From Methanoculleus bourgensis MS2 (GTDB lineage Archaea; Halobacteriota; Methanomicrobia; Methanomicrobiales; Methanoculleaceae), in assembly GCF_000304355.2 (NCBI RefSeq), contig NC_018227.2, forward strand, positions 496,001 to 560,000: a DNA stretch of 64,000 nt, read 5' to 3'. This document shows, in pieces, positions 43,053 to 52,054 of the stretch. Both the position numbers and the translations under genes were made by a program. Under the pieces are notes generated by a model. That model worked only from the letters and a program-made list of their open reading frames with translations, had not been told where the DNA came from and made no database searches. Positions within the stretch are counted from its first letter, which is position 1. Each line of letters starts with the position of its first letter.

Positions 43053-43238
43053 GAGCACTCCGGGTTCTGCCCGGCGCTGGCAAAGAACGTGGACGACCTG
43101 GAGCTGATCGGTCTCCAGGACAACCCCGGGGAAGTGGTCACCACGATCCAGGAGTTTGTATGCTCAAACCCAAGTGAGTTTGCCGCGCTGACGTATGCCG
43201 GTACCAACCCGCTTGAGGTGCTTGGGGTGGTTGGGTGA
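43053..43238 (+). pseudogene. Possible gene remnant
   Basis: A frame ending at TGA 43236-43238 reads as protein-like sequence (LAKNVDDLELIGLQDNPGEV and VTTIQEFVCSNPSEFAALTY), with ordinary amphipathic composition. It has no usable start beyond a GTG at about 43089 and is preceded by the T-run. It looks like the C-terminal remnant of a lost gene; I cannot name the family. The following 43239-43498 shows no gene. Confidence 0.35.
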
Positions 43239-43498
43239 GGAGGGGTTTTCCCACCTACCACCCATACAAATCCGCAAGGCCCGGGACGGCGAGAGCAGAA
43301 TGGGGGAAAAGTGCTTGAATGATGTGTACGAATGCGCTGGCGCGAAACGGGTAGAAGAGCCACTGATTACATCTTTCCTTCTTATGAGGGGTCAGATGCC
43401 TGTATGATGGTCCCGGAAAATTCTCGGAGATTTCTGGTAATTTTGAGAAACTGATCCTGGAATAACTCTAAGAATTATGCTTATATTCCCAAAAGAAG

Positions 43499-43572
43499 TG
43501 GGCTCGCTGAGATTCGAACTCAGGACCTCCGCCATGTCAAGGCGACGTCATAACCAGCTAGACCACGAGCCC
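43499..43572 (-). tRNA. tRNA-Val (GAC)
   Basis: The minus strand folds as a complete cloverleaf. The acceptor stem is GGGCTCG/CGAGCCC with discriminator A. The D arm contains the TAGCTGGTTA loop. The anticodon stem CGCC/GGCG encloses TTGACAT, giving anticodon GAC. The T arm contains GTTCGAATC. The 3' CCA is not encoded and no intron is seen. Confidence 0.93.
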
Positions 43573-43691
43573 GTGTCTGCCTAATAAAATTGGTGCTCCG
43601 GGTATAAAATTATTCCCTCCTCGCCATCCCGACTCTCCCGCGCTCCGGGCCGGCAGGCACCATGAAATTGGGGGTGATTGGCCGGGACCGA

Positions 43692-45287
43692 TCAGATCTC
43701 GGCGTGTTTTGCCGTGTGGATGCCGTCGATCTTCCGGATCTCGTCCATCGCATCGGCCGGCACTGCGGAGTCGACGGTGAGGACCATCAGCGCCTCTTCT
43801 CCGGGTTTGTGCCGTCCCACCTGCATCCCTGCGATGTTCACGTTCGCGCGGCCGAGGATCGTCGCCGCCTTGCCGATGACGCCCGGCTTGTCGATATGGC
43901 GGGAGATGACCACGTGACCGGTCGGGGTCAGGTCGGTCATGTACCCGCCGATGTTCACGATCCGCGCCCGGTTCGGGGCGGAGACGTTGCCGCTCACCGA
44001 CTCGGTCATCCGGTCGGTCGTTGCGGCGATAGTGATGAGGTTGCGGAAACCGTGCGCCTCCTCAGTGGTGGTCTCGCTCACCCTGATACCGCGCTCCTTT
44101 GCGACGAACTCCGCGTTCACGATGTTGACCGGCATCTGCAGAATCGGGTCCAGCAGCCCCTTTAAGATGACGCGGGTGATGAACTTCGTATTCGGCACCT
44201 GGGCGATCTCGCCGCCGTAGGTGACGTCGATCGACTCAAGCCGCCCCTCGGTGAGCTGAATGAGGAGGCTTCCCATCTTCTGTGCGAGCGTCGCGTAGGG
44301 CTCGATCAGCGCCTGCTGCTCTGCAGGGACCATCGGCGCGTTCACCACGTACTTCGCCGGGCCGCCCTCGAGCACACTGATACACTGGTTCGCAACCGAG
44401 GTGGCGACGTTCTTCTGCGCCTCGACCGTGCTTGCCCCGAGGTGCGGGGTGACGATCACCCGGTCTAGGCCGAGGAGCGGGGATTCGGTCGGCGGTTCGG
44501 ACTCAAAGACGTCCACCGCAGCGCCGGCGACCTTGCCGCTTCTAATCCCGTCCGCGAGCGCCTTCTCATCGATGATTCCGCCGCGGGCGCAGTTGATCAA
44601 CCGAACACCGTCCTTCATGGTGGCGATGCTTTTAGCGTTGATCATGTGGCGCGTCTCCTTGATCAGCGGTGTGTGGACTGTGATAACGTCCGACCGCCGG
44701 AAGAGGTCGTCGAGCGAGACCAGTTCAACACCGATCTTCGCAGCCCTCTCCTTGCTGATGAAGGGGTCGTAGGCGATGCACTTCATCTCCATCGCCCTTG
44801 CGCGCTTCGCAACCTCGTTACCGATACGCCCGAGCCCCACAATGCCGAGGGTCTTGTCGTTGAGTTCGACCCCCATGAATTTGGAGCGCTTCCACTCACC
44901 CTTCTTGAGTGATGCGCTCGCCTGGGGGATGTTGCGCGCGAGCGAGAGCATCATCGCCATCGTGTGCTCTGTTGCCGCCAGGGTGTTTCCTTCGGGAGCA
45001 TTGGCAACGATGATTCCCCTGCGCGTCGCCGCATCGATATTGATATTATCTACCCCGGCGCCGGCACGGCCGATGAACTTCAGCCTCGTTCCCGCATCGA
45101 TGACACGCGCTGTCACCTCGGTGCCCGAACGCACCAGCAGGGCATCGTAGTCCCCGATAGTAGCAACGAGCTGATCCTCGGTCAGCCCGGTATTGACATC
45201 CACGTCGCAGAATTCTTTCAGGATGTCAAGCCCTTCCTCTGCCAGCGGGTCGCTGACAAGCACTCTATATCTCACAGTTGAACCCAT
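43692..45287 (-). CDS. serA: D-3-phosphoglycerate dehydrogenase
   Basis: 531 residues, the long form. It catalyses the first step of serine synthesis, 3-phosphoglycerate to 3-phosphohydroxypyruvate with NAD+. The NAD motif GLGRIGNEVAKRA, catalytic Arg in NCARGGIIDE, Glu and the HLGAST histidine are present in the first 310 residues. The intervening-substrate-binding domain and a C-terminal ACT domain (VISRHIDKPGVIGKAATILG, then NVNIAGMQVGR) follow; ACT domains mediate serine feedback. It is divergent from ppsA with a 68-bp shared control region. Confidence 0.95.
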   Translation of the reverse strand: MGSTVRYRVLVSDPLAEEGLDILKEFCDVDVNTGLTEDQLVATIGDYDALLVRSGTEVTARVIDAGTRLKFIGRAGAGVDNINIDAATRRGIIVANAPEGNTLAATEHTMAMMLSLARNIPQASASLKKGEWKRSKFMGVELNDKTLGIVGLGRIGNEVAKRARAMEMKCIAYDPFISKERAAKIGVELVSLDDLFRRSDVITVHTPLIKETRHMINAKSIATMKDGVRLINCARGGIIDEKALADGIRSGKVAGAAVDVFESEPPTESPLLGLDRVIVTPHLGASTVEAQKNVATSVANQCISVLEGGPAKYVVNAPMVPAEQQALIEPYATLAQKMGSLLIQLTEGRLESIDVTYGGEIAQVPNTKFITRVILKGLLDPILQMPVNIVNAEFVAKERGIRVSETTTEEAHGFRNLITIAATTDRMTESVSGNVSAPNRARIVNIGGYMTDLTPTGHVVISRHIDKPGVIGKAATILGRANVNIAGMQVGRHKPGEEALMVLTVDSAVPADAMDEIRKIDGIHTAKHAEI

Positions 45288-45355
45288 ATCTGATTTGACA
45301 TCATGTGTATTGATGCTTTTTCTTCCGAAATCTTTTATGGAATGGTGAGAAGTAT

Positions 45356-47662
45356 ATGTGTGGTGCGAGCATGAAGGAAATGCCCAACGTTCTGTGGCTC
45401 GAGGAAATAAAAAAGGAAGATATCATCTCCGTAGGTGGAAAGGGAGCATCTCTGGGTGAGATGACCTCCCTCGGCCTCCCTGTGCCGAAGGCGTTTGTGG
45501 TGACCGCCCAGGCATTCCGCAGGTTCCTGGTCGAGACCGGGATCGAAGATACACTCTTTCGCAAACTGGAGCGCCTGGATGTTGATGATAATGGAGCCCT
45601 GGAATCAGTCTCCAGGGAAGTGCAGGATATCGTCCTGAGTGTTGAGATCCCTGACCAGATCAGGGAGGCTATCATCGATGCGTATGCCCGGATGGGCGAA
45701 AACGGGGAGGTTGTCGCCGTCCGGTCGAGCGCTACCGCCGAAGACCTCCCTGAGGCCAGTTTCGCCGGGCAGCAGGAGACGTTCCTCAACGTCCTCGGCA
45801 ACGATGACCTCCTTGACGCTGTCCAGCGGTGCTGGGCCTCGCTGTATGGTGCGCGGGCCATCTACTACCGGGCAAAGCAGGGGTTCGATGACCGTGGCGT
45901 GAACATCGCCGTTGTCGTGCAGGAGCTCATCCGGTCTGAGAAGTCAGGTGTCATGTTCACCTCCCACCCCGTCACCGGCGAGCCCCTGACGATCGTCGAG
46001 GGCTCCTGGGGGCTCGGCGAAGCCGTCGTCTCGGGCAGCGTCTCGCCCGACAACTACGTCTTTGACCTGCGCTCAGAGCGCGTGGTCGACCGCCTGATCG
46101 CCGAGAAGGAGATCATGATCGTGCCGGAGGGCGAGAACGGGACGAAGGTCGTCAAACTCACTCCCGAACAGCGCACCGCCCCGGTCCTCTCGGACGAGGA
46201 GGTGGCGCGCCTCGCAACGCTCGGAAAGATCGCGGAGGAGCACTACGGCGTCCCGCAGGATGTCGAGTGGGCGATCGTCGGCAACGAGATCTTCATTCTC
46301 CAGTCCCGGCCCATCACGACCATCAGGCGGCCGGAGATCCCCCGTGCCGGTGCAGAACCCGCACCGGAACCCGCGGCCGCGCTCGGCGTGGTGCTGCTGG
46401 AAGGCCAGGGCGCTTCCCCCGGGATAGCGAGCGGCCGGGTCGTGATCGTCCGGGACGTCAGGGACACGAGCACTATCAAGGATGGCGATATCCTGGTCAC
46501 CAAGATGACCAACCCTGATATGGTGCCGGCGATGCGCCGGGTCAAGGCCATCGTAACCGACGAAGGCGGTATGACCTGCCATGCGGCCATCGTGAGCCGG
46601 GAACTCGGGACGCCTGCAGTCGTCGGGACCAAGAAAGCGACGAAGATTCTGCAGGATGGGCAGGTCATCACCGTCGACGGTGAGAAGGGCACTATCTACG
46701 AAGGAGCGGTTGAGGCGCCGGCCCCGGCAGCACCGGCAGCAGTCGCAGTAGCGGCGCCGGCCCCCGTGATCACCGGCACGCTCGTCAAGGTGAACGTCTC
46801 CCTCCCTGAGGCCGCAAAGCGGGCCGCCGCCACCGGAGCGGACGGCGTCGGCCTTCTGCGGATCGAGCACCTCATCCTCGGCCTGAACAAGACCCCGGGC
46901 TGGTATGTTGAGCACGGCGAGGAGGAGAAGTTCATCAGCGAGCTCTACAGCGGTATCAAGACGGTGCTCGATGCCTTCCCCGGAAAGTCTGTCTGGGTGC
47001 GGACCCTGGACGCCCCGACCGACGAGTTCCGGAACATGGAGGGCGGTGAGGTAGAACCGGTCGAGCACAACCCGATGCTCGGGTGGCGCGGCATCCGCCG
47101 GGATCTCCGGAGCCCGGAACAGTTCCGCATGCAGGTTGAGGCCTTCAAGCGGCTCTGGGCCGCAGGCTACAGCAACCTTGGTGTTATGTTCCCGCTGGTC
47201 AACCACCCCGCCGAGTTTGTCCAGGCCCGCGCGATGATGAAAGAGTGGGGGGTCAACGTGGAGAACGTGACCCTCGGCGTCATGATCGAGGTCCCGAGCA
47301 GCGCCATCCTCATCGAGGACTTCATCAAGGCCGGGATCAAGTTCGCCTCGTTCGGGACGAACGACCTCATCCAGTACACGCTCGCCATCGACCGGAACAA
47401 CGAGCATGTCGCAGATATGTACGAGCCCGAGCACCCTGCAGTGCTCAGGCTGATCGATTACGCGATCAAAGCCTGCCGGGAGCACGGTGTTGAGTGCTCG
47501 ATCTGCGGCCAGGCCGGCTCTGACCCTGATATGGTCGCGTGGCTCGTCGGGCACGGCATCACCAGCGTCTCCGCAAACATCGACGCGGTTCCGCGCATCC
47601 GTGAGGCCGTGGCCCGGAAAGAGCGGCAGATCCTCCTTGATGCGGCGAGAAGAAATGCGTGA
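45356..47662 (+). CDS. ppsA: Phosphoenolpyruvate synthase
   Basis: 768 residues. PpsA makes PEP from pyruvate and ATP for gluconeogenesis in autotrophic methanogens. The N-terminal ATP-grasp domain contains GGKGASLGEM and RSSATAEDLPEASFAGQQET. The swivelling His domain carries the phosphorylated H409 in GGMTCHAAIVSRELG. An Ala/Pro-rich hinge (about 445-475) leads to the PEP/pyruvate barrel with SFGTNDLIQYTLAIDRNN and the cysteine of CSICGQA. ATG 45356 has GGTGAG 6 nt upstream; ATG 45371 is possible. First gene of a closely packed rightward run. Confidence 0.95.
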   Translation: MCGASMKEMPNVLWLEEIKKEDIISVGGKGASLGEMTSLGLPVPKAFVVTAQAFRRFLVETGIEDTLFRKLERLDVDDNGALESVSREVQDIVLSVEIPDQIREAIIDAYARMGENGEVVAVRSSATAEDLPEASFAGQQETFLNVLGNDDLLDAVQRCWASLYGARAIYYRAKQGFDDRGVNIAVVVQELIRSEKSGVMFTSHPVTGEPLTIVEGSWGLGEAVVSGSVSPDNYVFDLRSERVVDRLIAEKEIMIVPEGENGTKVVKLTPEQRTAPVLSDEEVARLATLGKIAEEHYGVPQDVEWAIVGNEIFILQSRPITTIRRPEIPRAGAEPAPEPAAALGVVLLEGQGASPGIASGRVVIVRDVRDTSTIKDGDILVTKMTNPDMVPAMRRVKAIVTDEGGMTCHAAIVSRELGTPAVVGTKKATKILQDGQVITVDGEKGTIYEGAVEAPAPAAPAAVAVAAPAPVITGTLVKVNVSLPEAAKRAAATGADGVGLLRIEHLILGLNKTPGWYVEHGEEEKFISELYSGIKTVLDAFPGKSVWVRTLDAPTDEFRNMEGGEVEPVEHNPMLGWRGIRRDLRSPEQFRMQVEAFKRLWAAGYSNLGVMFPLVNHPAEFVQARAMMKEWGVNVENVTLGVMIEVPSSAILIEDFIKAGIKFASFGTNDLIQYTLAIDRNNEHVADMYEPEHPAVLRLIDYAIKACREHGVECSICGQAGSDPDMVAWLVGHGITSVSANIDAVPRIREAVARKERQILLDAARRNA

Positions 47663-48752
47663 AGTTGGATGCCCTGAGGAGGAGCTCTTCTCCTTCCTCT
47701 CGCTCTCGCGGCAGGAGGATCTCGGCTACCAGAATATCCTGAGTTCGATGTGCACGCCGCCCCACCCGGTCGCGGCACGGGCGCACGCGATGTTCCTCGA
47801 GACCAACCTCGGCGACCCCGGGCTCTTCCCGGGGACGGCCGCGCTCGAGAGACTCCTCGTCCGGAGGCTCGGCGCGCTGATGCACCTCCCCGAAGCGGGC
47901 GGGTATGCGACCTCAGGGGGGACCGAGTCGAACATCCAGGCGTTCCGGATCGCAAAGAAGCGAAAGCGCACACGATCCCCGAACGTGGTTGTTCCTGAGT
48001 CGGGCCACTTCTCGTTCCAGAAGGCCTGTGACATCCTGGGGCTCGAGATACGGACAGTGCCGCTCGATGCGGAGTTCAGGATGGATGTTGACGCGGTCGA
48101 CGGTCTCGTGGATAACAACACGATCGCTCTCGTCGGCGTCGCCGGGACGACCGAGTACGGGGTGGTTGACCCCATCACCCGCCTCTCTGAGATCGCCCTG
48201 GACCGGGAGGTGTTCCTCCACATCGACGCCGCCTTCGGGGGGATGGTGGTGCCGTTCCTTGACCGGCCGATCCCGTTTGACTTCCGGCTCCCCGGTGTCA
48301 ACTCCATATCCATCGACCCCCACAAGATGGGGATGAGCACCATCCCGGCAGGCTGCCTCCTTGTCAGGGACCCGGAGTATTTTTCGAGTCTCAACGTTGA
48401 TACGCCCTACCTGACCGTGAAGCAGGAGTACACCCTCGCCGGAACCAGACCCGGCGCGTCGGTGGCAGCCGCAGTCGCGGTTCTCGAGTACCTGGGGATG
48501 GACGGCATGAGGGCGGTGGTCGCCGGGTGCATGGAGAACGCTCGAAGGCTGATCGAGGGGATGGAGACGCTCGGCTACCCGCGCGCGGTGACCCCGGACG
48601 TCAACGTGGCGACGTTCTCCTGTGACCGTGCGCCCGCCGGCTGGCGGGTCTCGAGGACCCGGGCCGGAGATATGCGGATCATCTGCATGCCTCACGTCAC
48701 TCGTGACGTCGTCGAGGCATTCCTTGGAGATATGAGTGATCTGGATGCTTGA
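47655..48752 (+). CDS. mfnA: L-tyrosine/L-aspartate decarboxylase MfnA
   Basis: 365 residues. This PLP enzyme decarboxylates tyrosine to tyramine for methanofuran (and aspartate to beta-alanine for CoA in some archaea). The PLP-lysine is K224 in SIDPHKMGMS. TSGGTESNIQAFRIAKK, HIDAAFGGM and TRPGAS are family signatures. ATG 47655, which overlaps the ppsA stop by 8 nt, is chosen because MREVGCPEEELFSFL corresponds to the N-terminus of the characterised Methanocaldococcus enzyme. Translation is likely coupled to ppsA. Confidence 0.93.
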   Translation: MREVGCPEEELFSFLSLSRQEDLGYQNILSSMCTPPHPVAARAHAMFLETNLGDPGLFPGTAALERLLVRRLGALMHLPEAGGYATSGGTESNIQAFRIAKKRKRTRSPNVVVPESGHFSFQKACDILGLEIRTVPLDAEFRMDVDAVDGLVDNNTIALVGVAGTTEYGVVDPITRLSEIALDREVFLHIDAAFGGMVVPFLDRPIPFDFRLPGVNSISIDPHKMGMSTIPAGCLLVRDPEYFSSLNVDTPYLTVKQEYTLAGTRPGASVAAAVAVLEYLGMDGMRAVVAGCMENARRLIEGMETLGYPRAVTPDVNVATFSCDRAPAGWRVSRTRAGDMRIICMPHVTRDVVEAFLGDMSDLDA

Positions 48753-49296
48753 ACGACTGATACGTTCACTGGAAGCCTCCCCGGTCATGAAGCGCGGGGA
48801 GTATGACTACTTCATCCACCCGATAACCGACGGGGTGCCGCTCGTTGAGCCGGCGCTCCTCCGCGAGGTCGGGTGTGCCATGGTGCGGGTCCTTGACCTT
48901 TCCGGCGTCGACAAGATCGTCGTCTGCGAGGCGATGGGGATCCACATCGGTGTCGCCTTCTCGATGATGACCGATATTCCGCTGGTGGTCGTCAGGAAAC
49001 GCTCCTACAACCTGCCCGGGGAGGTCGCGGTACACCAGACCACCGGCTACTCGAAGGGGGAACTCTACTTAAACGGCGTCAGTGCGGGCGAGCGTGTCGT
49101 GATCATCGACGACGTCTGCAGCACCGGGGGGACGCTCCGCGCCCTCATCAGCGCGCTCGGGCAGGTTGGCGCCGAGATCGCCGATATCTGCGTGGTCATA
49201 TCCCGGGGCGATGCTGATATCGGCCGCCCGCTCAAGACCCTGGTCAGGGTCGATGTCTCCGGGGGCCGGGTGCGTGTTGTTGATACCTGTATCTGA
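48745..49296 (+). CDS. hpt: Archaeal hypoxanthine/adenine phosphoribosyltransferase
   Basis: 183 residues. The PRPP-binding loop VVIIDDVCSTGGTLRAL is intact, and MKRGEYDYFIHPITDGVPLVEPALLREV and VAVHQTTGYSKGELYLNG match the archaeal Hpt family, which salvages purine bases to nucleotides with PRPP. GTGATC lies 3 nt upstream of ATG 48745, which overlaps mfnA by 8 nt. It is followed by dph2, overlapping by about 23 nt. Base specificity cannot be read from the sequence. Confidence 0.9.
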   Translation: MLERLIRSLEASPVMKRGEYDYFIHPITDGVPLVEPALLREVGCAMVRVLDLSGVDKIVVCEAMGIHIGVAFSMMTDIPLVVVRKRSYNLPGEVAVHQTTGYSKGELYLNGVSAGERVVIIDDVCSTGGTLRALISALGQVGAEIADICVVISRGDADIGRPLKTLVRVDVSGGRVRVVDTCI

Positions 49297-50227
49297 CATT
49301 ATCCGCCGGCTCAGCGAGCGCGGCGCAAAACGCGTTGCTCTCCAGTTCCCGGCAGGGCTTGCGCGGCAGGCGCCGGGGGTAGCAGCCGCACTCCGCGATG
49401 CAGGATTTGAGGTGATCGTCAGCGGCGATCCCTGCTACGGGGCCTGCGACCTTGCGCTTGATACCCTCACGTATGCCGACGTCCTGGTCCACTTCGGCCA
49501 TGCGCCGGTTGAGGACCGATCTAGCGTCATCTACGAGCCTGTCCGGATCGACTTCGATGTGGGTGTGCTCTCCCGGGCCCTGCCAATGCTTGAGAGCCGC
49601 CGGGTTGGCCTTGTCACCACGGTCCAGCACGTCCACCTGGTGGGCGCGATGGCTGCGTATCTCGGGGAACACGGTATCGAGGCGGTCGTCGCTCCCGGGG
49701 ATGGGCGCACACCGCTTCCGGGACAGGTGCTCGGGTGCAACTTCGCCGCCGCGCGGGCGACGGGGGCGGACGAGATCCTCTTTGTCGGGACCGGGGTCTT
49801 CCACCCCACCGGGATCCAGCTTGCCACCCGGGCCCGGGTGGTGGCGCTCGACCCCTTCACCGGCGAGGCTCGGATAGTGGATGCGTCCCGTCTGGTCCGC
49901 CGCCGTGCTGCGGTGATGGCGAAGGCAGAAGATGCTGCGAGTTTTGGGATCATCGTCAGCACAAAGAGCGGGCAGCAGCGGATGGGGCTTGCCCGGCGGC
50001 TCGCCGCGCTCTCGGATCGCGCTTTCCTTGTTGCGATGCGCGAGGTCTCCCCTGCCGGGATGCTCGACCTCGGGTTTGGGGCGTACGTGAACACCGCATG
50101 CCCCCGGCTCGCCTACGACGACCAGATCCGGTTCCCGGTCCCGGTGCTGACGCCGCCGGAGTTTGAGATCCTCTGCGGTGCCCGGGCCTGGGAGGATTAC
50201 GCGATCGACGAATACCTTGCGCCATGA
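49274..50227 (+). CDS. dph2: Diphthamide biosynthesis enzyme Dph2
   Basis: About 317 residues. Dph2 is an unusual [4Fe-4S] SAM enzyme that transfers a 3-amino-3-carboxypropyl group to the histidine of elongation factor 2, the first step to diphthamide. The three scattered cluster cysteines are visible in GDPCYGACD, VLGCNFAAA and NTACPRLAYDD. The start is uncertain: GTG 49274, TTG 49277 or TTG 49280 lie together inside the end of hpt, without a clear Shine-Dalgarno. Its stop overlaps the next ATG by 4 nt. Confidence 0.92.
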   Translation: MLLIPVSDIIRRLSERGAKRVALQFPAGLARQAPGVAAALRDAGFEVIVSGDPCYGACDLALDTLTYADVLVHFGHAPVEDRSSVIYEPVRIDFDVGVLSRALPMLESRRVGLVTTVQHVHLVGAMAAYLGEHGIEAVVAPGDGRTPLPGQVLGCNFAAARATGADEILFVGTGVFHPTGIQLATRARVVALDPFTGEARIVDASRLVRRRAAVMAKAEDAASFGIIVSTKSGQQRMGLARRLAALSDRAFLVAMREVSPAGMLDLGFGAYVNTACPRLAYDDQIRFPVPVLTPPEFEILCGARAWEDYAIDEYLAP

Positions 50228-50835
50228 ACCTCCGGCAACTTGAGATGCGGCTCGAACGCCTGCAGGGTTTTGAGCGGCCGACAGCCCGCCTCGAGCAGTA
50301 CCAGACCCCGGCGCCGGTGGCGGCCCGTCTCCTCCATCATGCTGCCATGCAGGGGGCGATCGAGGGGCGCCGGGTCTGCGACCTCGGGTGCGGGACCGGG
50401 ATCCTCGCCTGCGGTGCAGCCCTCCTCGGCGCGTCTGCCGTGACCGGGGTGGATATCGACCCGGCCGCAATAGACGTCGCCCGGCAGAACGCGGAGATGC
50501 TCGGGGTCACGGTGGATTTCATCGTCGCCGACATCAGGAGCCCCGACGTCGACTGGGCGGCGCTTGCGTGCGACACCGTCGTGATGAACCCGCCGTTCGG
50601 GGCGCAGAAGGCGCACGCCGACCGGCCATTCATCGATCGGGCGCTCGAACTCGGGCAGATGATCTATGGCATCTTCAACGAAGGCTCAAGTCCGTTCGTG
50701 GCCGCCTACATCGAAGGCCGGGCGACGATTGAAGAGGTGATTTTGTGCGCGTTCCCGCTCCGGAGGACGTTTGCGCATCATCGCAAGGAGCGAGTGGATA
50801 TTACGGTAGAGGTCATACGCTTAAGGCGGATCTGA
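50224..50835 (+). CDS. METTL5-type N6-adenine RNA methyltransferase
   Basis: 203 residues. SAM-binding motif DLGCGTG at 53-59 and catalytic NPPFG at 122-126 mark an N6-adenine methyltransferase. MNLRQLEMRLERLQGFERPTARLEQYQTP is the N-terminus of the METTL5/archaeal rRNA methyltransferase family, which modifies an adenine in the small-subunit rRNA. The basic C-terminus (FAHHRKERVDI) suits RNA binding. It overlaps dph2 by ATGA, so two translation-apparatus modification genes are coupled. Confidence 0.88.
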   Translation: MNLRQLEMRLERLQGFERPTARLEQYQTPAPVAARLLHHAAMQGAIEGRRVCDLGCGTGILACGAALLGASAVTGVDIDPAAIDVARQNAEMLGVTVDFIVADIRSPDVDWAALACDTVVMNPPFGAQKAHADRPFIDRALELGQMIYGIFNEGSSPFVAAYIEGRATIEEVILCAFPLRRTFAHHRKERVDITVEVIRLRRI

Positions 50836-50839
50836 CACC

Positions 50840-52009
50840 GTGACCTCTGATACAAAGTCCGTATGGGGACTCTCTGCAGCCCACCTGGTGACCGACCTCT
50901 ACTCGCCGGTCCTCCCTGCAATCCTGCCACTCCTCATTGCAGAGCAGGGCTACTCGTTCTTCCTCGCGGGGCTGATCGTCACGGTCTTCAACCTCACGTC
51001 GTCGATGATGCAGCCGCTCGTCGGCTGGCTCTACGATACCCGGGGGCTTGCCGTCCATATCAGCGTCACCGTCCTCATCAGCGCGACGTTCATATCGGTC
51101 ATCGGCCTGCTCAACAACTATTACCTCGTTCTTGCTTCCGTTGCCATAGCGGCGCTGGGGCACGCTCTCTTCCACCCAAGCGCGCTCGGGACCGTCAGCC
51201 GCCTGACCCGGGATGCGAGCCGGGGCCGGATCACCTCCTACTTTGTCATCGGCGGCAACCTGGGCTACGCAATCGGCCCCATATGCGCCGGGGTAGCTGT
51301 CGGCCTCATGGGCCTTCCGGGGCTTGTCATCCTTGCGATCCCCGGCATCGTGATGGCGGCGGTGCTCCGCTACGTCCTGCCCGGCCCCGTGCGCCGCGAG
51401 GTCCCTGCACCGTCCTCCCGGAGCGAGCGGCCCGCACGCCGGGCGATCGCACTCCTGGTCGCGGCCTCAGGCCTCCGGGCGTGGGCGATATTCGGTTCGG
51501 TCGCGTTCCTCCCGACCATCCTCACCCTGCGGGGCATCGATCTCGTGACCGCGAACCTGCTGGTCTCAGGCATGCTCATCGCCGGGGTCGTGGGGCAGCT
51601 CGTCGGCGGGATACTCTCTGACCGCTACGGCCGCAAGGAGTACACGCTCATCGGGCTTGTCACCGCCATCCCGCCGTTCCTCGTCTTCCTCATGACCGAC
51701 GGCATCGTCTCGCTGGTCGCGATGATCATCTTCGGGTTCATCCTCTGGTCGACCTTCGCCGTCACCGTCGCCATGGCTCACGAGATAGCACCCGGGAACG
51801 TCGGGCTCGTCTCCGGGCTGATGCTCGGGCTCGCGGTCGGCGTGGGCGGGATGGGGGTTGCGGCCACCGGGTGGATTGCTGATGCAACCTCACTCTCGGT
51901 TGGCCTCATGACGATCCCGGTTGCGATCGCCCTTGCCGTCCCGCTATTCCTTGCGGTCCCCTATCCCTGGAAGGTCTTCTCGCGGAGCCGGTCTCCCACC
52001 CTGGGATAA
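50840..52009 (+). CDS. MFS transporter, fosmidomycin-resistance-like
   Basis: 389 residues with about twelve membrane helices. SAAHLVTDLYSPVLPAILPLL and FNLTSSMMQPLVGWLYDTRGL resemble the Fsr (fosmidomycin resistance) branch of the major facilitator superfamily. A second-half signature GGILSDRYGRKEYTLIG is present. Efflux of an unknown compound is inferred. GTG 50840 lies 4 nt after the methyltransferase stop, so it probably shares the transcript. No Shine-Dalgarno other than upstream coding sequence. Confidence 0.85.
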   Translation: MTSDTKSVWGLSAAHLVTDLYSPVLPAILPLLIAEQGYSFFLAGLIVTVFNLTSSMMQPLVGWLYDTRGLAVHISVTVLISATFISVIGLLNNYYLVLASVAIAALGHALFHPSALGTVSRLTRDASRGRITSYFVIGGNLGYAIGPICAGVAVGLMGLPGLVILAIPGIVMAAVLRYVLPGPVRREVPAPSSRSERPARRAIALLVAASGLRAWAIFGSVAFLPTILTLRGIDLVTANLLVSGMLIAGVVGQLVGGILSDRYGRKEYTLIGLVTAIPPFLVFLMTDGIVSLVAMIIFGFILWSTFAVTVAMAHEIAPGNVGLVSGLMLGLAVGVGGMGVAATGWIADATSLSVGLMTIPVAIALAVPLFLAVPYPWKVFSRSRSPTLG

Positions 52010-52054
52010 TCCCACCCCAACCTCTTAAGTAGAGGGAGTGCGGATTCATCGCCG

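Noticed and set aside
46073-47554. 493-codon leftward open frame opposite ppsA
   Set aside because: Antisense shadow of a highly conserved gene; composition is His/Asp/Arg-rich and no family is recognisable.
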